NCBI GenBank assembly: GCA_022575985.1
Contig: JAKSXM010000070.1
Location: forward strand, 1-64,000
Source: Anagrus nilaparvatae
Lineage: Eukaryota > Arthropoda > Insecta > Hymenoptera > Mymaridae
Reading direction: 5' to 3'
DNA length: 64,000 bases
A program made the position numbers and the translations under genes. How positions within the stretch are numbered: position 1 is the first letter of the stretch; each line of letters opens with the position of its first letter. This document shows, piece by piece, positions 51,501 to 63,513 of this stretch. The notes beneath the pieces were generated by a model. It was given only the letters and a program-made list of their open reading frames with translations. It was not told the DNA's origin and searched no databases.

Positions 51501-52555
51501 AAAATGAACATTTCCCTTCGGAAACTTGTAAAGAAAAAGAAAATGATAAAATTTCAAATTTTATTTATGTTGGGAATGAAAAATTTGCTGTAGTAGGATC
51601 AACTTTAATATTAATACAAATAGTTCACGAATATTGCAGGTAAAAAATTAATGATTATTAAAAATTTGCAAAAAATATTTATTATCCAATATTAATTATT
51701 GATTACAGAGCTAGTAGTGAATTATTAGCTTTATCAGGAATGATAGGTCGTCAATTAGCTGAATTATTACGTCATTACAATTCTCGTTGTTGCCAACTTG
51801 TTCTTGGAGCAGGTGCCATGCAAGTAGCTGGCTTGAAAACTATAACAAGCACAATTCTTGTCTTAACTGGCCGAAGTTTAAAATTAATACTTTGGCTAAT
51901 GCCATTTATAAAAGCACATTTTCAAGGTAGCCCAGTGAACTAATGTTTATATTATTTTGTATTTGTTTCCCTAGATTAAATTATTTTTGTATTTTTTTAG
52001 CTTTAGCAGAACAAAGTTCAAATCACAGTATTTTAGGAATGTCAAATATAAGTGGAGGTGTACCATTACTCGAAACAGTAGAGAGAGATATTAGGTCTCA
52101 TATACGTGAAATTGAAGGAAAAATTTTAACAATTGTAGATAATCTCTTAGGAGGACAAATAAATAGTTGGACAGCTAAGCCACCAGTTCCTTCTCAATCT
52201 TTTAGAAACATTTCCAGGTAATTAATGAATTAGCAAAATTTTTTTGTCAAATATAATTGATAAATTTAAAATTTTTATTTTTTTTTTTTTCAGACATCTT
52301 ATAAAACTTCACGAAGCAGTCTCTGGAATTCTACCTTCAGATGAAGTTCAAATATTGTATAGAACTTTAAATAAAACATTTAAAGAAAAATTAAAAGAAC
52401 AGTTATTAAAAATGAACATTGTTAACGACGGAGGCCCCCAACATGGAATAGTTACTTCCGAGTTAACATTTTATTTAGAGGCGTTAAGAAATTTAAAAGT
52501 TTTACCAGTAGAAGAATTAAGTAACGATTGCTTAGATGATGTCTGGAGTAGATAA
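48554..52555 (+). CDS. Vps54: VPS54, GARP tethering complex subunit
   Basis: Thirteen exons: 48554-48660, 48895-49276, 49357-49477, 49548-49711, 49801-50000, 50082-50267, 50349-50475, 50551-50802, 50872-51294, 51368-51639, 51709-51926, 52001-52217, 52294-52555; 2931 nt, 976 aa, the usual VPS54 length. The N-terminus holds a C2H2-like Cys/His cluster (PCQHCANLTFKHIQDFIRHL). It then has the conserved YLAAQNLPAVLNDP and the Vps54 N-terminal coiled region (EVRIAEQVASKSQAFFHAM, LRKNIHEIDKNLV). The C-terminus has the Vps54-like domain (FVGNEKF-type region as YVGNEKFAVVGS, then QMAGLKTITS-type as QVAGLKTITS, and the LPSDEVQ...LNKTFKEKL end). It tethers endosome-derived vesicles at the trans-Golgi network. 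Confidence 0.95.
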
Positions 52556-54225
52556 CATGCAAATAAAATTATTTATCATATTCTTGATACAATCAAATTC
52601 AAGTAAAAAAAATTGTAATGTGGGTAAACAAATTATTTGATTTTTTATTTAATTTAATTTTTAAACTAAAATCTTAATCTATATAATTTATATAAAAATA
52701 TTTGGACCAATTTTATATTGCTAAAGTAGTATAATAATTTATTAATAAAATATTTGCTGAAAAAAATTACGAATTTTTTTCAGTGTATATAATACTGCCA
52801 TTAACTAACACAAATTTTTTTGATTTTGTATTAGCTCACTATTGTCTAATTTGTATAATTTTATTTGCACAGAATATGCTTGTTCATAAAATTGTTTTTC
52901 TATTAATTTTTTATTGACCATAATAAGTTAGAAAAAATAATTACATATATTGAGGCCAAAAATATATAAATTATATAATTAAAAACTTGTAAATAAGTTA
53001 AAAAATGTCTAAAATTATTTTAACATAGTGACTTATTTAATAAAACTGAAAATTTTTGTTTTCTTTCAGAAAGTTACAGTTGAAAAGTACTTGATTTAAA
53101 AATTTTTAAATAGTTGTTTTTTGAAGAAAAAATTTTTTTTTCATGTCAGTGGCCAAAAAGCATGTATTTACCATTTGGTTTAAACTTGGTTGCTCTAATA
53201 CCATAAAAAGTCCTTCAAAAAAAAATAATAATTTTAATTAAATTCAACAATAACTTTAAATCATTAAACTTTTTAAACTGTAATTTTCTTGTTGAAAATA
53301 AAAAATTTTAGCTTAAAAAACAATTAAAATTTTTGGGCGTTGAAAAAATGCCTAATTTATTAAATTATTTTGTTTATTAATTTTATGTATATATTAATAT
53401 TATAAAGTATATTTGTTATTGGTGTAAATGAAAAATTAAAGCAATAAATGATAGAATTTAATATATTTGTATATGTAATTTAAATTTAATAATTATTTCG
53501 ACAATATTCCATTAAATCTAGTCGAAATTAAGAATAAGTATATTTTTATGTGATTGTGTTTTATTTAATTTAATTTACTTAAATGCTTTATATAAATTTT
53601 AAAAAAATTATAATTAAATTGTTAAAAGTGCTAATGTTAGTATTAATTATGTATAGAAAAGAATATTTTTATTAAATAAAATTTTTGCTTACTTTTTTAA
53701 GCAAGACTGATGTAATTATTGTATAAAAGAGAATTTTAATATAAATATATTGTAAAATATTGTCTTAATTACACTGTTAGGTTGCTCTGTCTAAATTTTT
53801 TTCAAATTTTTGCTTTATTTTTTGCTTGAAACAGAGCGACGTAACAGTGTAGGTATATACACTTAATATCTTGCATTACTTTATTAAATAAAAACTAAAT
53901 TATACTTACTAATTTTGCTTTTTTTATTTTTTTTACCCTTTAGATGTTTTTTTATTTAATTTTTTGTTGCTTACTTCAAAAAATTATTTTAGTTTATGCA
54001 TTTAGTTTCTATAATTAAAAAAATTATTATGCACTAATTATTTTTTAACTAAAATAAAAAATGCCTTTTTAAATAAAAACGAAAATCATCGTTTTAGATA
54101 ATTAATTAGGGTCAGTTTTGTATTTGAATACCTTACATTTTTTTATCGTTTCCAAGACAACAATCAATGAAAACAAAAAAAAAATTATTTACAAGTGTTT
54201 AATTTTTAAAAAATTTATTTAAAAA
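52556..54225. other. Spacer between VPS54 and DYNC2LI1
   Basis: No gene. VPS54 3' UTR presumably occupies the start. A small TA-flanked inverted-repeat element lies at 53772-53849. The DYNC2LI1 promoter must lie toward the right end. Confidence 0.5.
53772..53849. mobile_element. Very short TA-flanked MITE
   Basis: The ends CACTGTTAGGTTGCTCTGT and ACAGAGCGACGTAACAGTG are near-inverse complements, with TA on both flanks and a T-rich centre. At 78 bp it is a minimal Tc1/mariner-type MITE, distinct from the CACTGTAAAAAG family. Confidence 0.7.
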
Positions 54226-56319
54226 ATGAATAACGAGTAAGTAAGAATAATTTTTTAACAAAAATTTTTAATTAACTTTAAAAAATTTTTAATTTGTTAA
54301 TAAATTTAGCCAAGAAATTAACAAAATGTTGCCAAAAAATTCTAACGAAACAGAAAATAATATTAAAAAAAACGATTCAAATGTTGATCACGAAAAATCA
54401 ATTATTGTTATTGGAAGTAAAGAATCAGTAAGATTTCAAAAATTTAAATCAATTTTTTATTCATGGATCTTTTTTAATTTAGGGTAAATCGACTATGATT
54501 CATAGGTTTTTAGAGAAAGATGATTCTCCAAAACCAACACTTGCTGTTGATTATTCTTACGGTAGAAAAGCTGGCAAAAGCTTGGTAAGCGAAATAAACT
54601 ATAAAAAATAATCATTTTAAAAATAAAACTTCTCGCCCTCAAAATAAATTAAATTAGGTAAAAGATATTGTTCATGTTTGGGAAATCGGCCAATTAAGCG
54701 CATCATTGATATTAGCAACATTAAAAGGATGTTTATTGACGCATTCGTATCAAAATATAACAATAATCATAATGTTGAATCTTACTTTACCAGAATTACT
54801 TTGGAATACATTAGAAGAATGTTTGAATTCCTTAGATGAAGCTATTAAATTAAATATTGAGCCACAAATGATAATAAAGTTAAAAGAAATGAGATTAAAA
54901 GAACTGCTCAAAAATACTGATAAAAACGAAAAATTAGATCCATTTCCATTAAAAATTTGTATAATTGGTGCTAAATATGATGAATTTTTGGTAAGAAAAA
55001 ATTTTTTTATTAAAATTGAATTTAATTTATAAAAAATAAATTGTAGAGCTTAGATTACGAAACAAAAGAGTTTATTGGACAAACGCTTCGAGCTACAGCA
55101 CAAGTTCTTGGCGCAAGTTTATATTATCATACAGCAAAAGATTCACAAATTTTACGCAAAACAAAAGATTTATTATCACATTTTGGGTTTAAAGGACAAT
55201 CGACGTAATTATAAATCATTTTATATCAGTTAACGAATAAATATTAAATTTTCTTGTTAGTGGTCAGAAAGCACGTTTTTTCTGGCCACTGGACTTCGTT
55301 TTCTCTCCACTAACGAAGAATATTACATTTTTAACCAAGGGAGCAAAAAAAAGAATGGCCCAGATCGCACGTTAATTAGCATCCGAGGCGAAGCCAAGGA
55401 TGGTAAACTGCGATCTGGGGTATTTTTTTTTTATTCCCATGGACAAAACGAAATTTTTCTTTCTCAGTGGGGTGAAAACGCGTTTTTTTCGATTTCGTTG
55501 CGGGGCGAAAAAAGTGTTTTCGGCCCGCTAGGAAGAAAATTAATATATAGTGTATACTTACGGCTCGTGATCAGAAAAATAATGAATGGCCCAAATTGCA
55601 GGTAAATTATCTTCCAAGGCGAAGCCGAGGATTGTAAATTGGAATTTGGGGCATTCTTTTTTTAGGGACAAGAGCCGTATAAAATTTGTCTGCATCAGTG
55701 GCGAGAATACCTGCCTTTACCAGGTGCGCAGCGGGCGGAAAATGCGAGCTTTCGGCCCGCTGAACAGAAAAATAGTTTACATCCTTGATAATAAAAAATT
55801 TCCCAAATCGCAATTTACCAGCAATTTGTGCCGCTCTTTATTTTTCTGTCAATGGTAATATACTCTTTATTTGTAGTAAAGGAAGCTGTACAGATTATGA
55901 TAAGCCACTAGCAATACCAGCAGGAACAGATAATTACCCATCGATAGAATTAAGAATAAAACAAGATAAAAAATTATTAACACTTGATTCGATAAAACAA
56001 ACTTATGTATCAAAATTTCCTCAAAATTCAACCGAAAATAGAAGTAAATACGAAGATCCATCAAATGATGTTAATTTTGCTGAACCACTCATTGATCGAT
56101 TAAAGGAACAAAGGGAACAGGTAATTCACAAATCCCAAACTGATCACAAAAAGTTATGAGTTGGTTTGGGTTCTACTGTACTTTATTTTAATTAAAACTC
56201 TTGATAAAATCTTGAGAAATAACCAATATTCTTATCATTTGTAGGAAATCAGTATTCTTTTACGTGACATGCTGGAAGGTAGCAGCGAAAATAGAATTCC
56301 TATTCCAGATCCATGCTAA
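54226..56319 (+). CDS. Dync2li1: Cytoplasmic dynein 2 light intermediate chain 1
   Basis: Seven exons: 54226-54236, 54310-54427, 54483-54584, 54658-54990, 55047-55204, 55877-56120, 56245-56319; 1041 nt, 346 aa, close to the animal protein. The P-loop GSKESGKST (about 39-47) spans the exon 2/3 junction. It is followed by [16 protein letters not shown] and [11 protein letters not shown], hallmark DYNC2LI1 sequences, then [11 protein letters not shown] and [11 protein letters not shown], and ends with a short helical tail. The subunit belongs to the retrograde intraflagellar transport motor, so it acts in ciliated sensory neurons (and sperm where applicable). Intron 5 is enlarged by a GC-richer repeat. 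The 11-nt first coding exon is small but fits the start codon, donor and phase. Confidence 0.93.
55258..55860. repeat. GC-richer repeat, two tandem diverged copies, in DYNC2LI1 intron 5
   Basis: Two units start at AATGGCCCAGATCGCA (55354) and AATGGCCCAAATTGCA (55584). Each forms a hairpin whose loop is GAGGCGAAGCC or similar and whose 3' arm reads TGCGATCTGGGG or GGAATTTGGGG. Each is followed by GTTTTCGGCCCGCT or CTTTCGGCCCGCT. A third partial copy lies at 60155-60200. Class unknown. A 90-codon frame across it is a composition effect. Confidence 0.7.
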
Positions 56320-58269
56320 AACAAATTTTCATAAATTAGAAATTTTAATGTTATATATTTAATCGAAAATAAATATAAATATATTTAAACATTAAAAAAA
56401 ACTCCTGTAAGTGTTGAAAACAAAATTGTTTATTTGAGAAAAATTCAAAAATTCTCCATTTTTCTTTAAAAATTTTTCAAAAAAATTTTTTAATCAAGCT
56501 TTCAAGCAAATTTTAGATTTCAAGCAAACAAATGCATTTCTTTAAAATATAATAGCATTTTTCGTCAAACTTTTGACAAATATTATTAAAATTTATTAAT
56601 TTTCTTTAATAGATCAAAATTATTGGCAAAATGGTGGCTGTAGCCTGCTGCAACTGAATATTTTTTAAACTTTAAAATAATTTTTTTAAATTACATATAT
56701 TTTTGGGACACCATTCAGTGATCATAACTGTCGTTATCCACTCGGGTCAATTCTCAGAACTTTGAAATCTATACATTTTTCTTAAACAGGCCCATATATG
56801 AATTGTGCGGAAAAATTCAATTCCGGATTCGTAAAATTAGAGAATTACTGAATTTTATTTTATAAAACCTTGTGTTTCGTGGTAAATTTTAGCTTTTTAC
56901 AAATAATAACTTCTGATATTTTATCAAATTGGCACTGATTTTTAGAAATTTTGATTTAACTGCCATAAATCTTTCTAGCTTTTATTATTCTGCATTAGCA
57001 AGTTTGTATACTAAATTTTCAGAATTCAAAAACTGCCTTAGATAGACAACGCCAATTATGACTAATGCATGGCTCCTTATTTTTAAGAAAGTTTTATTTA
57101 CAAGAAGATGTTTTATCTAAATAATGCAAAGAATCTTTCCGGGTCAAAAAACAACACGTGTTAATGTTTACATTGAAGTTAATATATTAATTAATATATT
57201 AATTAAAGTTAATATATTAACTGAAGTTAAGATAACTTCGAAGTTAAGCGCTCCGTCTGGAATCAGCCTAAAGCTTAGAAGATGAATCATATAATTTAGC
57301 AATAAGTTCTTTAATACTAGAAAAATTTTAAACCTTTTTGTATTTTGTTTATAATATCAAAATTCGTTGATATGCGGCTGACTTTTTCAATACATACTTG
57401 TAAATTTAACTTTAGTATTTAAAATGTACTCAGTAGAGAAACATAAAATCTGTTTCTCAAATATTTCTATGTAGCTTTTAAGAATATATTGATGGTATGT
57501 TTTTAAAAAATAATTAATGAATATTTTGTTAAAAAAATTGTAAATTTCATTGTAAAAATTTATTTCGAATAAAAAATTTTTTTTTAGTCTGAAGAGGTTG
57601 GTGGTATACCAACGAAAGCTTACAACAAAATAAAAATATGTTGTTATAAATTACCCTTAATGGTCAATAATCTCATATAATCATTTAAATAAACTGACAC
57701 ATTTCAAAAAATCTAAACAGCAACATGCGTCAAGTTTGTAAAATTTTAAATTTACAAAAAAGCTCTACATCAAAAAGCTCATGAATTATCTTTAAAATAA
57801 ATTTTTTTTAATATTCCAAAAAACCTTAAATATTACGAAAACTTGATTTGAATTCATTTTCTACTTTATTTTATAAAATATTATCATGCATTTTAAAATT
57901 TTAAAAAATAAAATTCATCAGAGTTAAATTATCCTCCAAGGTGCAATCGTTCTCCTTTTTTAGTAATATCTAATACATCTCTTAAGACCAATTTAGCAAA
58001 ACTTTTATTTTATCTAAAAAATATTAATAAAATTTCTTTTGCATACGAAAAATTTAAAAAAGCTCTGGTAAAATAAATAAAATCTATTTATGTTAAAAAG
58101 CTCTAATTTTTCAAAATTACCTAGGAACAAGCTGAACAATTTATTTTTTAATCACCGTTATAGTAATTGTACTACTTTTTATTATTTAAACATAGAGTAC
58201 TATATATAATTCTAATTATTTTTACTGATAAGAAAAAAGTACGTATAAATTATCCTTAAAAAAGGTAAG
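56320..58269. other. Intergenic, no gene seen
   Basis: AT-rich. It includes a short TTAATATATTAA repeat cluster (57177-57235) and a hammerhead-like fragment at 57589-57617 (see findings). No coding frame. Confidence 0.5.
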
Positions 58270-58480
58270 TAACTCGCATGCGCAGTTGAATCGTTTTATT
58301 CGTTCGCGTCGTCGCAAATTGATATTTACTTATACCGTACGGTTAAAATAAATAAAAAACAGCGAAGAAAGCACAAAAATATAATAATAATCTACTCAGT
58401 TATTGTAGAATACGCGCAACGTGTATTACGTGCAATCGCGTGCGCGGTTCGCGTTTTATACCGTTTCGCGTTATTTTATT
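58270..58480 (+). promoter_or_regulatory. CpG-rich candidate promoter or first exon
   Basis: This stretch is unusually rich in CpG for the window: CGCATGCGCAG, TTCGTTCGCGTCGTCGC, ATACGCGCAACG, CGCGTGCGCGGTTCGCG, TTTCGCGTT. It contrasts with the AT-rich flanks. Such islands in AT-rich insect genomes often mark unmethylated promoters or 5' UTRs. GT donors such as AAAAAGGTAATTT at about 58943-58955 could end a non-coding first exon of a gene lying to the right. The strand is a guess and no coding exon was found in the window. Confidence 0.4.
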
Positions 58481-61400
58481 AGAAATTTTCTTATTTGAAG
58501 AAAATTTTCTTAAGTTTTTTATTTCTTTTTTAGAAAAATGTAAATTTTTTTTATAGAAATATGGCTAGTAGGTAGTGAGTAAATATTTAGTTTTTTGCCT
58601 AACCGGTTTTTTACTAGAAATTTTCTATAAGAAAATCAAAAAAGATTTTATATACATCCTGGAAAAAAGTACCAAAAAACAAGCAATTTTGTAAATGTTT
58701 TAAATAAAAACCAAAAAAAAAATACCAAAAAAAATTCAGTGTCTAATGTGAAACAAAAAAAAGTTTCATACATTTTTATTTACAATTTTTGGTTCCAATT
58801 AAGGCGCCTAAAAAATTTTAGTGTAGTTTTTTGTTAATTGTAAAAATAAAATTCGTATTTAATGTGCTTGTTATGTGTGTTTTATAAAATTTAAGTTACA
58901 AAATAAATTTATAAGCCAGAAGAAAACAAAGAATTTCATAAAAAAGGTAATTTAAATTTTTTATTTAGCTTAAGTTCAGCAAGTAGCAAGTAGAGGATAT
59001 ACAATCATTGTTTATAAACAAAAAAATTTATTTATCCTGACTTCCGGTAAATAAAATGTAAAAAAAGGTTGATACTTAGTAATTTTGTCAAAAAAAGGCC
59101 TAAAAAACAAAAAATCAACTGAAAAAATGTGTAATATTTTTGGTAAAAAAAAGGTGACGTCTTATCGATTGGCATTTTCTCGCGAAAAAGAGAGAGTAAT
59201 GCGCGAATATGTTATACCAGCGCGGGTTTTCAGGTACAAATTTATCGATTATCACTCAAAAAAAGCAAGACAATCCTAATATTCAAACCAAAAACCCACA
59301 TTTTTTACAAATCATCCTAGCTCGTATAATTTAAATTCAAAAGTTTTAATAAATAGATAGAATCTTGCAATAAGCTTAACTGTGCTTGTGTGCAAACATG
59401 TCTATGTGTGGGTAAAAGCTCAGGAAGTATAAAGAAAAGTTTTATACCGTATAAAAGTTGCTGATGTTGCTTAAAGCTTTTATGTCAACAGTGCAATTGA
59501 TAGAGCTGTTTAATATATTTTATATCTTTATTTTTTAAAGTTTTTAATTTAAAAAATTCCGAGGCTACGTCGAGGTGTGAAATGAGATTTTTTTTTTTAG
59601 ATTTATTAACTGATTACATAAAGTAAATAAATGCTAAAAAATTATTTAGATAATAAAAAAATTTTTTTTATTTAACTTTGTTGGTTTTTTTTTTATTTTA
59701 ATTAAAAAAGTTTTTTATATCATTTTTTTGCAAGGTTTTGTATTGTTAGTAATTTTATTATTATTATTATTATTTGTGTACTTAATTACCAAAAAATAAA
59801 AGAACAAAGAATTAATTAAAAAAAATTAAGTCGTGTAATAAAAAACTGTGTCGTTTTTTTAAAAAAATGATACGGTCGAATTAACAAAAATAGTGATTTA
59901 ATTACATTGTTTTAAAAAAATCAGCTAAAATTAAAAAAAATTGAATTAAAAAAATTTAATTAATTGAGTAAGCAAAAAAAAAATAAATTTTTTATTATAC
60001 ACGAAGCAGAATTACTTTAAAAGTCGGGAATTTTTTGTACAAGACTTTTTCCTTAGGTATTCCTGAGAAGATTCCTCTAAGTTTCAGTTAAATTCATCCA
60101 TTTTCGTAGAAATTTCATCTTTATAGTATATTACGACCCATGGCCAGAAATATAAAGAATGGCCCAAATCGCATAAATTACCTTCCGAGGCTAAGCCTAT
60201 TTTTACACAGAAATATGTTGTTTTTACACTGTGTTAACTTATACACTCATGTAATAAGAATCCTATTGATATTTTTCTGTCAATCTGCATATTTTACAAT
60301 AATTATGGATATTTCGTTCGAAATATAGAAGTAATTCAATAAAAATAATAGCTTCCGAACCAGATCAAAAATCAGAATGAGTGAGAAAATGAAATCAAAA
60401 GATGAATTTAAAACACTGAAGTTATAATTTTAAGGAAGCAAATGTTAGAAACGCAGAGGAAACAATAATGTAGATGCATTTTTATAACGTACTCATAACG
60501 ACAAGTTAAGAAACAGAAATATATTTTTACAATAAAACAACGATTTGAGTGTCATATATTTATACACTCATGAAGTCATTTCGTTTGCGAGAATATTTTA
60601 TACTAAAGAATGCAATAGTATATAACTTATATTAAAATATAATTATGCGAGATTTATAAAAATGCACTATTCTCAATAATTTTATTGTTTTAAAAAAGGA
60701 GTATTCAAATTCATACAACGTTGTAGGTCAAATTAAGGTTTAATTTTAAAAAATTTACTTTTGTAACAAAAATAAGCTAATTTTTACATATATTTAACCA
60801 AGTATTTAACTTTTCAATTATAAATTATTATTGCCTTATTTATTATACAAACTATCCTATTAATTACACAATTTTTAAGATTTATATCAAAATTTCAAAA
60901 AAAAAAATAATAGTTAATTATTTTATTACTATTACTCAATATAAAACACACAAATAAAAATAATTTTGTCGAAATTTTATTAAAATTTTTTTTTCTACTT
61001 ATATAACAAATAAAAGACTAGTATGTTTTGCAATAACAAAATGATGTCGCCCACACACGTAAAATTTACAATTGTTATATTATATGAAAGAAAAATTATT
61101 TTTCAATTGATCCTACACACATAATCTAAAATAATAATATTTTTCTTTCATATTATACACAAATAAACAAGAAGTAACCCGTTTTTTTTTTTTATATTTC
61201 ATGAAGTTAGCTATAATAATGTGCATATGCACACTGCATCGTTGCACAACACGAACAGTTATATTATAATCGAGTCTTATGTTCATGTGTATAAGATGGA
61301 AATGACTACCTATTTTTTTTCTATATTTTTTGACACGCTATAAAAATAACAAAAAAAAAATTATGTATAATATTGTAATTTTATGCAATTCTTTCTGTGT

Positions 61401-63062
61401 GTGTGTAATATAATTATTTATTAGAAGGGCACCTAGATTTACATAAATTTATTTATATTTATTGTTTTGTAAAAAAGTTTTTCTTTTTCTTCTTGGAAGG
61501 AAATATAATTTGATTTTTCAAACTTTATCGATACAAAGAAATCTTTAAGGCAATATTGTGTTCAAAGGGTTTTTTTAGTTATTGGACAAAAGAAAACTAG
61601 GCTACAGTTAAGTTATGTAAAAAAGGGCTTTTTTATTGTTTAGTTGATTATCGATTGAGCAAAGAAAACAAAATTATAATTTTTGTTCTAATCACTTTCA
61701 AAAATATTTTGAAATCATTGAATGTGAATAATTTTTTGTTTTTAGCAAAATTCTGATTCCTAATTGCCTTAAATAGAATTCTGCTTTAGCTTGGGGTAAG
61801 AGTTTATCTCAAAATCCAATATGTTACGCATTAGGGTACCATTTTTAATAAAATCATATTTTTCTTCATTTGTTCTGGTCTTGAAATTTTGCCAAAATAA
61901 TAAGTTCCTGAAAATTTAAACTCATAAGACCAATGCCAGGCTATGTCATCAATAACTTTGAGGTGATAAAGTTTAGATCTTAAAAAAAAAAAAATTTCTT
62001 TGAACTTTAGATTAATTTAAATAGTGAAATTTGAGAAAAAATTTTGCCAATCTAAACTACTTAGAAAAAGATTAATTTTATCAAACAACTTCAAACTGAA
62101 AATTTTAAACAGATAAAAACTTGAAAAAAAAAAAAAAATAGAATGACATTTATTTAAACTATCCTATTACAAGTTCAATCAAAATTCAGGATGATTAATG
62201 ACTGTTAAAGTTTCTCATGTGTGCATGAACTTTCTGATTCAGCTAATACAAAACTTTCTTGCAAAGTCAAATACACCTTTATAGTTATAAACTTTTATGA
62301 TTCCTTTATACTTTAAAATTTGACTTTGTCTTTATATTTAGAGAATAATGATTTGTTTCTATGTACCTAATTAATTCATTTTGTTTGCCCATTTCTCCAG
62401 GCATCTCTCAGTCTATAATTACAGATTTGCAGAAAATACTTAAATTTTTTGAATTTTAATATTCGATCAAACTTTTTATACAATTTATATGATAATTTTG
62501 TAATTTTAAAAAAGTTTTAAAATCTCTAAGCACCAAAATTTTTAAGAGGCTTTTATTAATATCAAATATAAATTCCTTTTGACATTTTAATTTTCATATT
62601 ATTCGTGTGCATTAAAAGGAAAATTTTGACTGATTTATAGCTTGCATATATAGTCGCTGATTAAATTATTTCTGCAGAAAAAGCAGAATTTCTAAGTAAA
62701 TTTATGTATCCTTATCACCTTATCAGTCATTCAAAACTCAGGCGTTAGATATTTCGTCTTTTTTTTCATTTCTTAGGATAAAAATTTGATTGCATAGAAA
62801 TTCAGGATATTTCTTTTGATTTTGAACCAGATTATTCAGTCAGAAAAACTCAATATTTATCTAAAATTTCTATGGTTTAGTATACGTATTGAATAATTTC
62901 CAAATTAAATTTTGATAAGGATCTCTTAATTTCGCATATTTGCATTTTGAGTGGATAGTTCAATTGTAATTACTTGATAAAATACAGTTATAGATAATTA
63001 TTCCAAATAGTATAATATTAATTAATTAATTATAAACCAATATTCAAAAAATTAATAAATTA
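58481..63062. other. Intergenic or long-intron sequence, no supported exon
   Basis: AT-rich with homopolymer runs. A 64-codon frame at 59085-59279 contains MCNIFGKKK just before AAGGTGACG, which could be a mini-exon, but nothing confirms it. A partial copy of the GC-richer repeat lies at 60155-60200. Nothing else is recognisable. Confidence 0.4.
60155..60200. repeat. Partial third copy of the DYNC2LI1-intron repeat
   Basis: AATGGCCCAAATCGCATAAA followed by TTACCTTCCGAGGCTAAGCC matches the left arm and loop of the units at 55354 and 55584. The right arm is missing. Confidence 0.6.
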
Positions 63063-63513
63063 CACTGTAAAAAGTAACTTTCTTATATTAACAAAAAAAT
63101 TAGACCATTTTTGAAAAATTAGTAAATTTTCGAAAAAATTTGTAAATATTCGAAAAAAATTGTATATTTACTAAATTTAGTATATTAACAAAATATTAAC
63201 AAAAATATTAACAAAAAATTCGAGTATTCTCGATTTTTTTTTGTGAATTTACAAGAAAAAATGATAATTTACAATTTTTTTTTCGAAAATGTACAAATAA
63301 TAGTTGTAAATTTATGAAAAATAGTTGTGAATTTACAACTTTTTTCGTAAAATCACAAAAAAAAATCGAGAATTCTCGAATTTTTTGCTAATATATTAAA
63401 TTTAGTAAATTTACGATTTTTATCGAATATTTACAAAAATTTTTGAAAATTCTCTAATTTTTCGAAAAAGTTCTATTTTTTTTGTAAATCTAAGAAAGTT
63501 ACTTTTTACAGTG
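63063..63513. mobile_element. TA-flanked palindromic MITE, copy F
   Basis: CACTGTAAAAAGTAACTTTC start and GAAAGTTACTTTTTACAGTG end, TA flanks. At 451 bp it is the longest copy, with an internal small duplication of AATATTAACAAAA near 63180-63215. Confidence 0.88.

Noticed and set aside
55586..55858. 90-codon frame in DYNC2LI1 intron 5
   Set aside because: Covers the GC-richer repeat; no matching frame in the sister unit at 55354.
59116..59145. Possible mini-exon MCNIFGKKK followed by GTGACG
   Set aside because: Donor is weak, the lysines come from A-runs, and no partner exon is visible; cannot be tied to a family with confidence.
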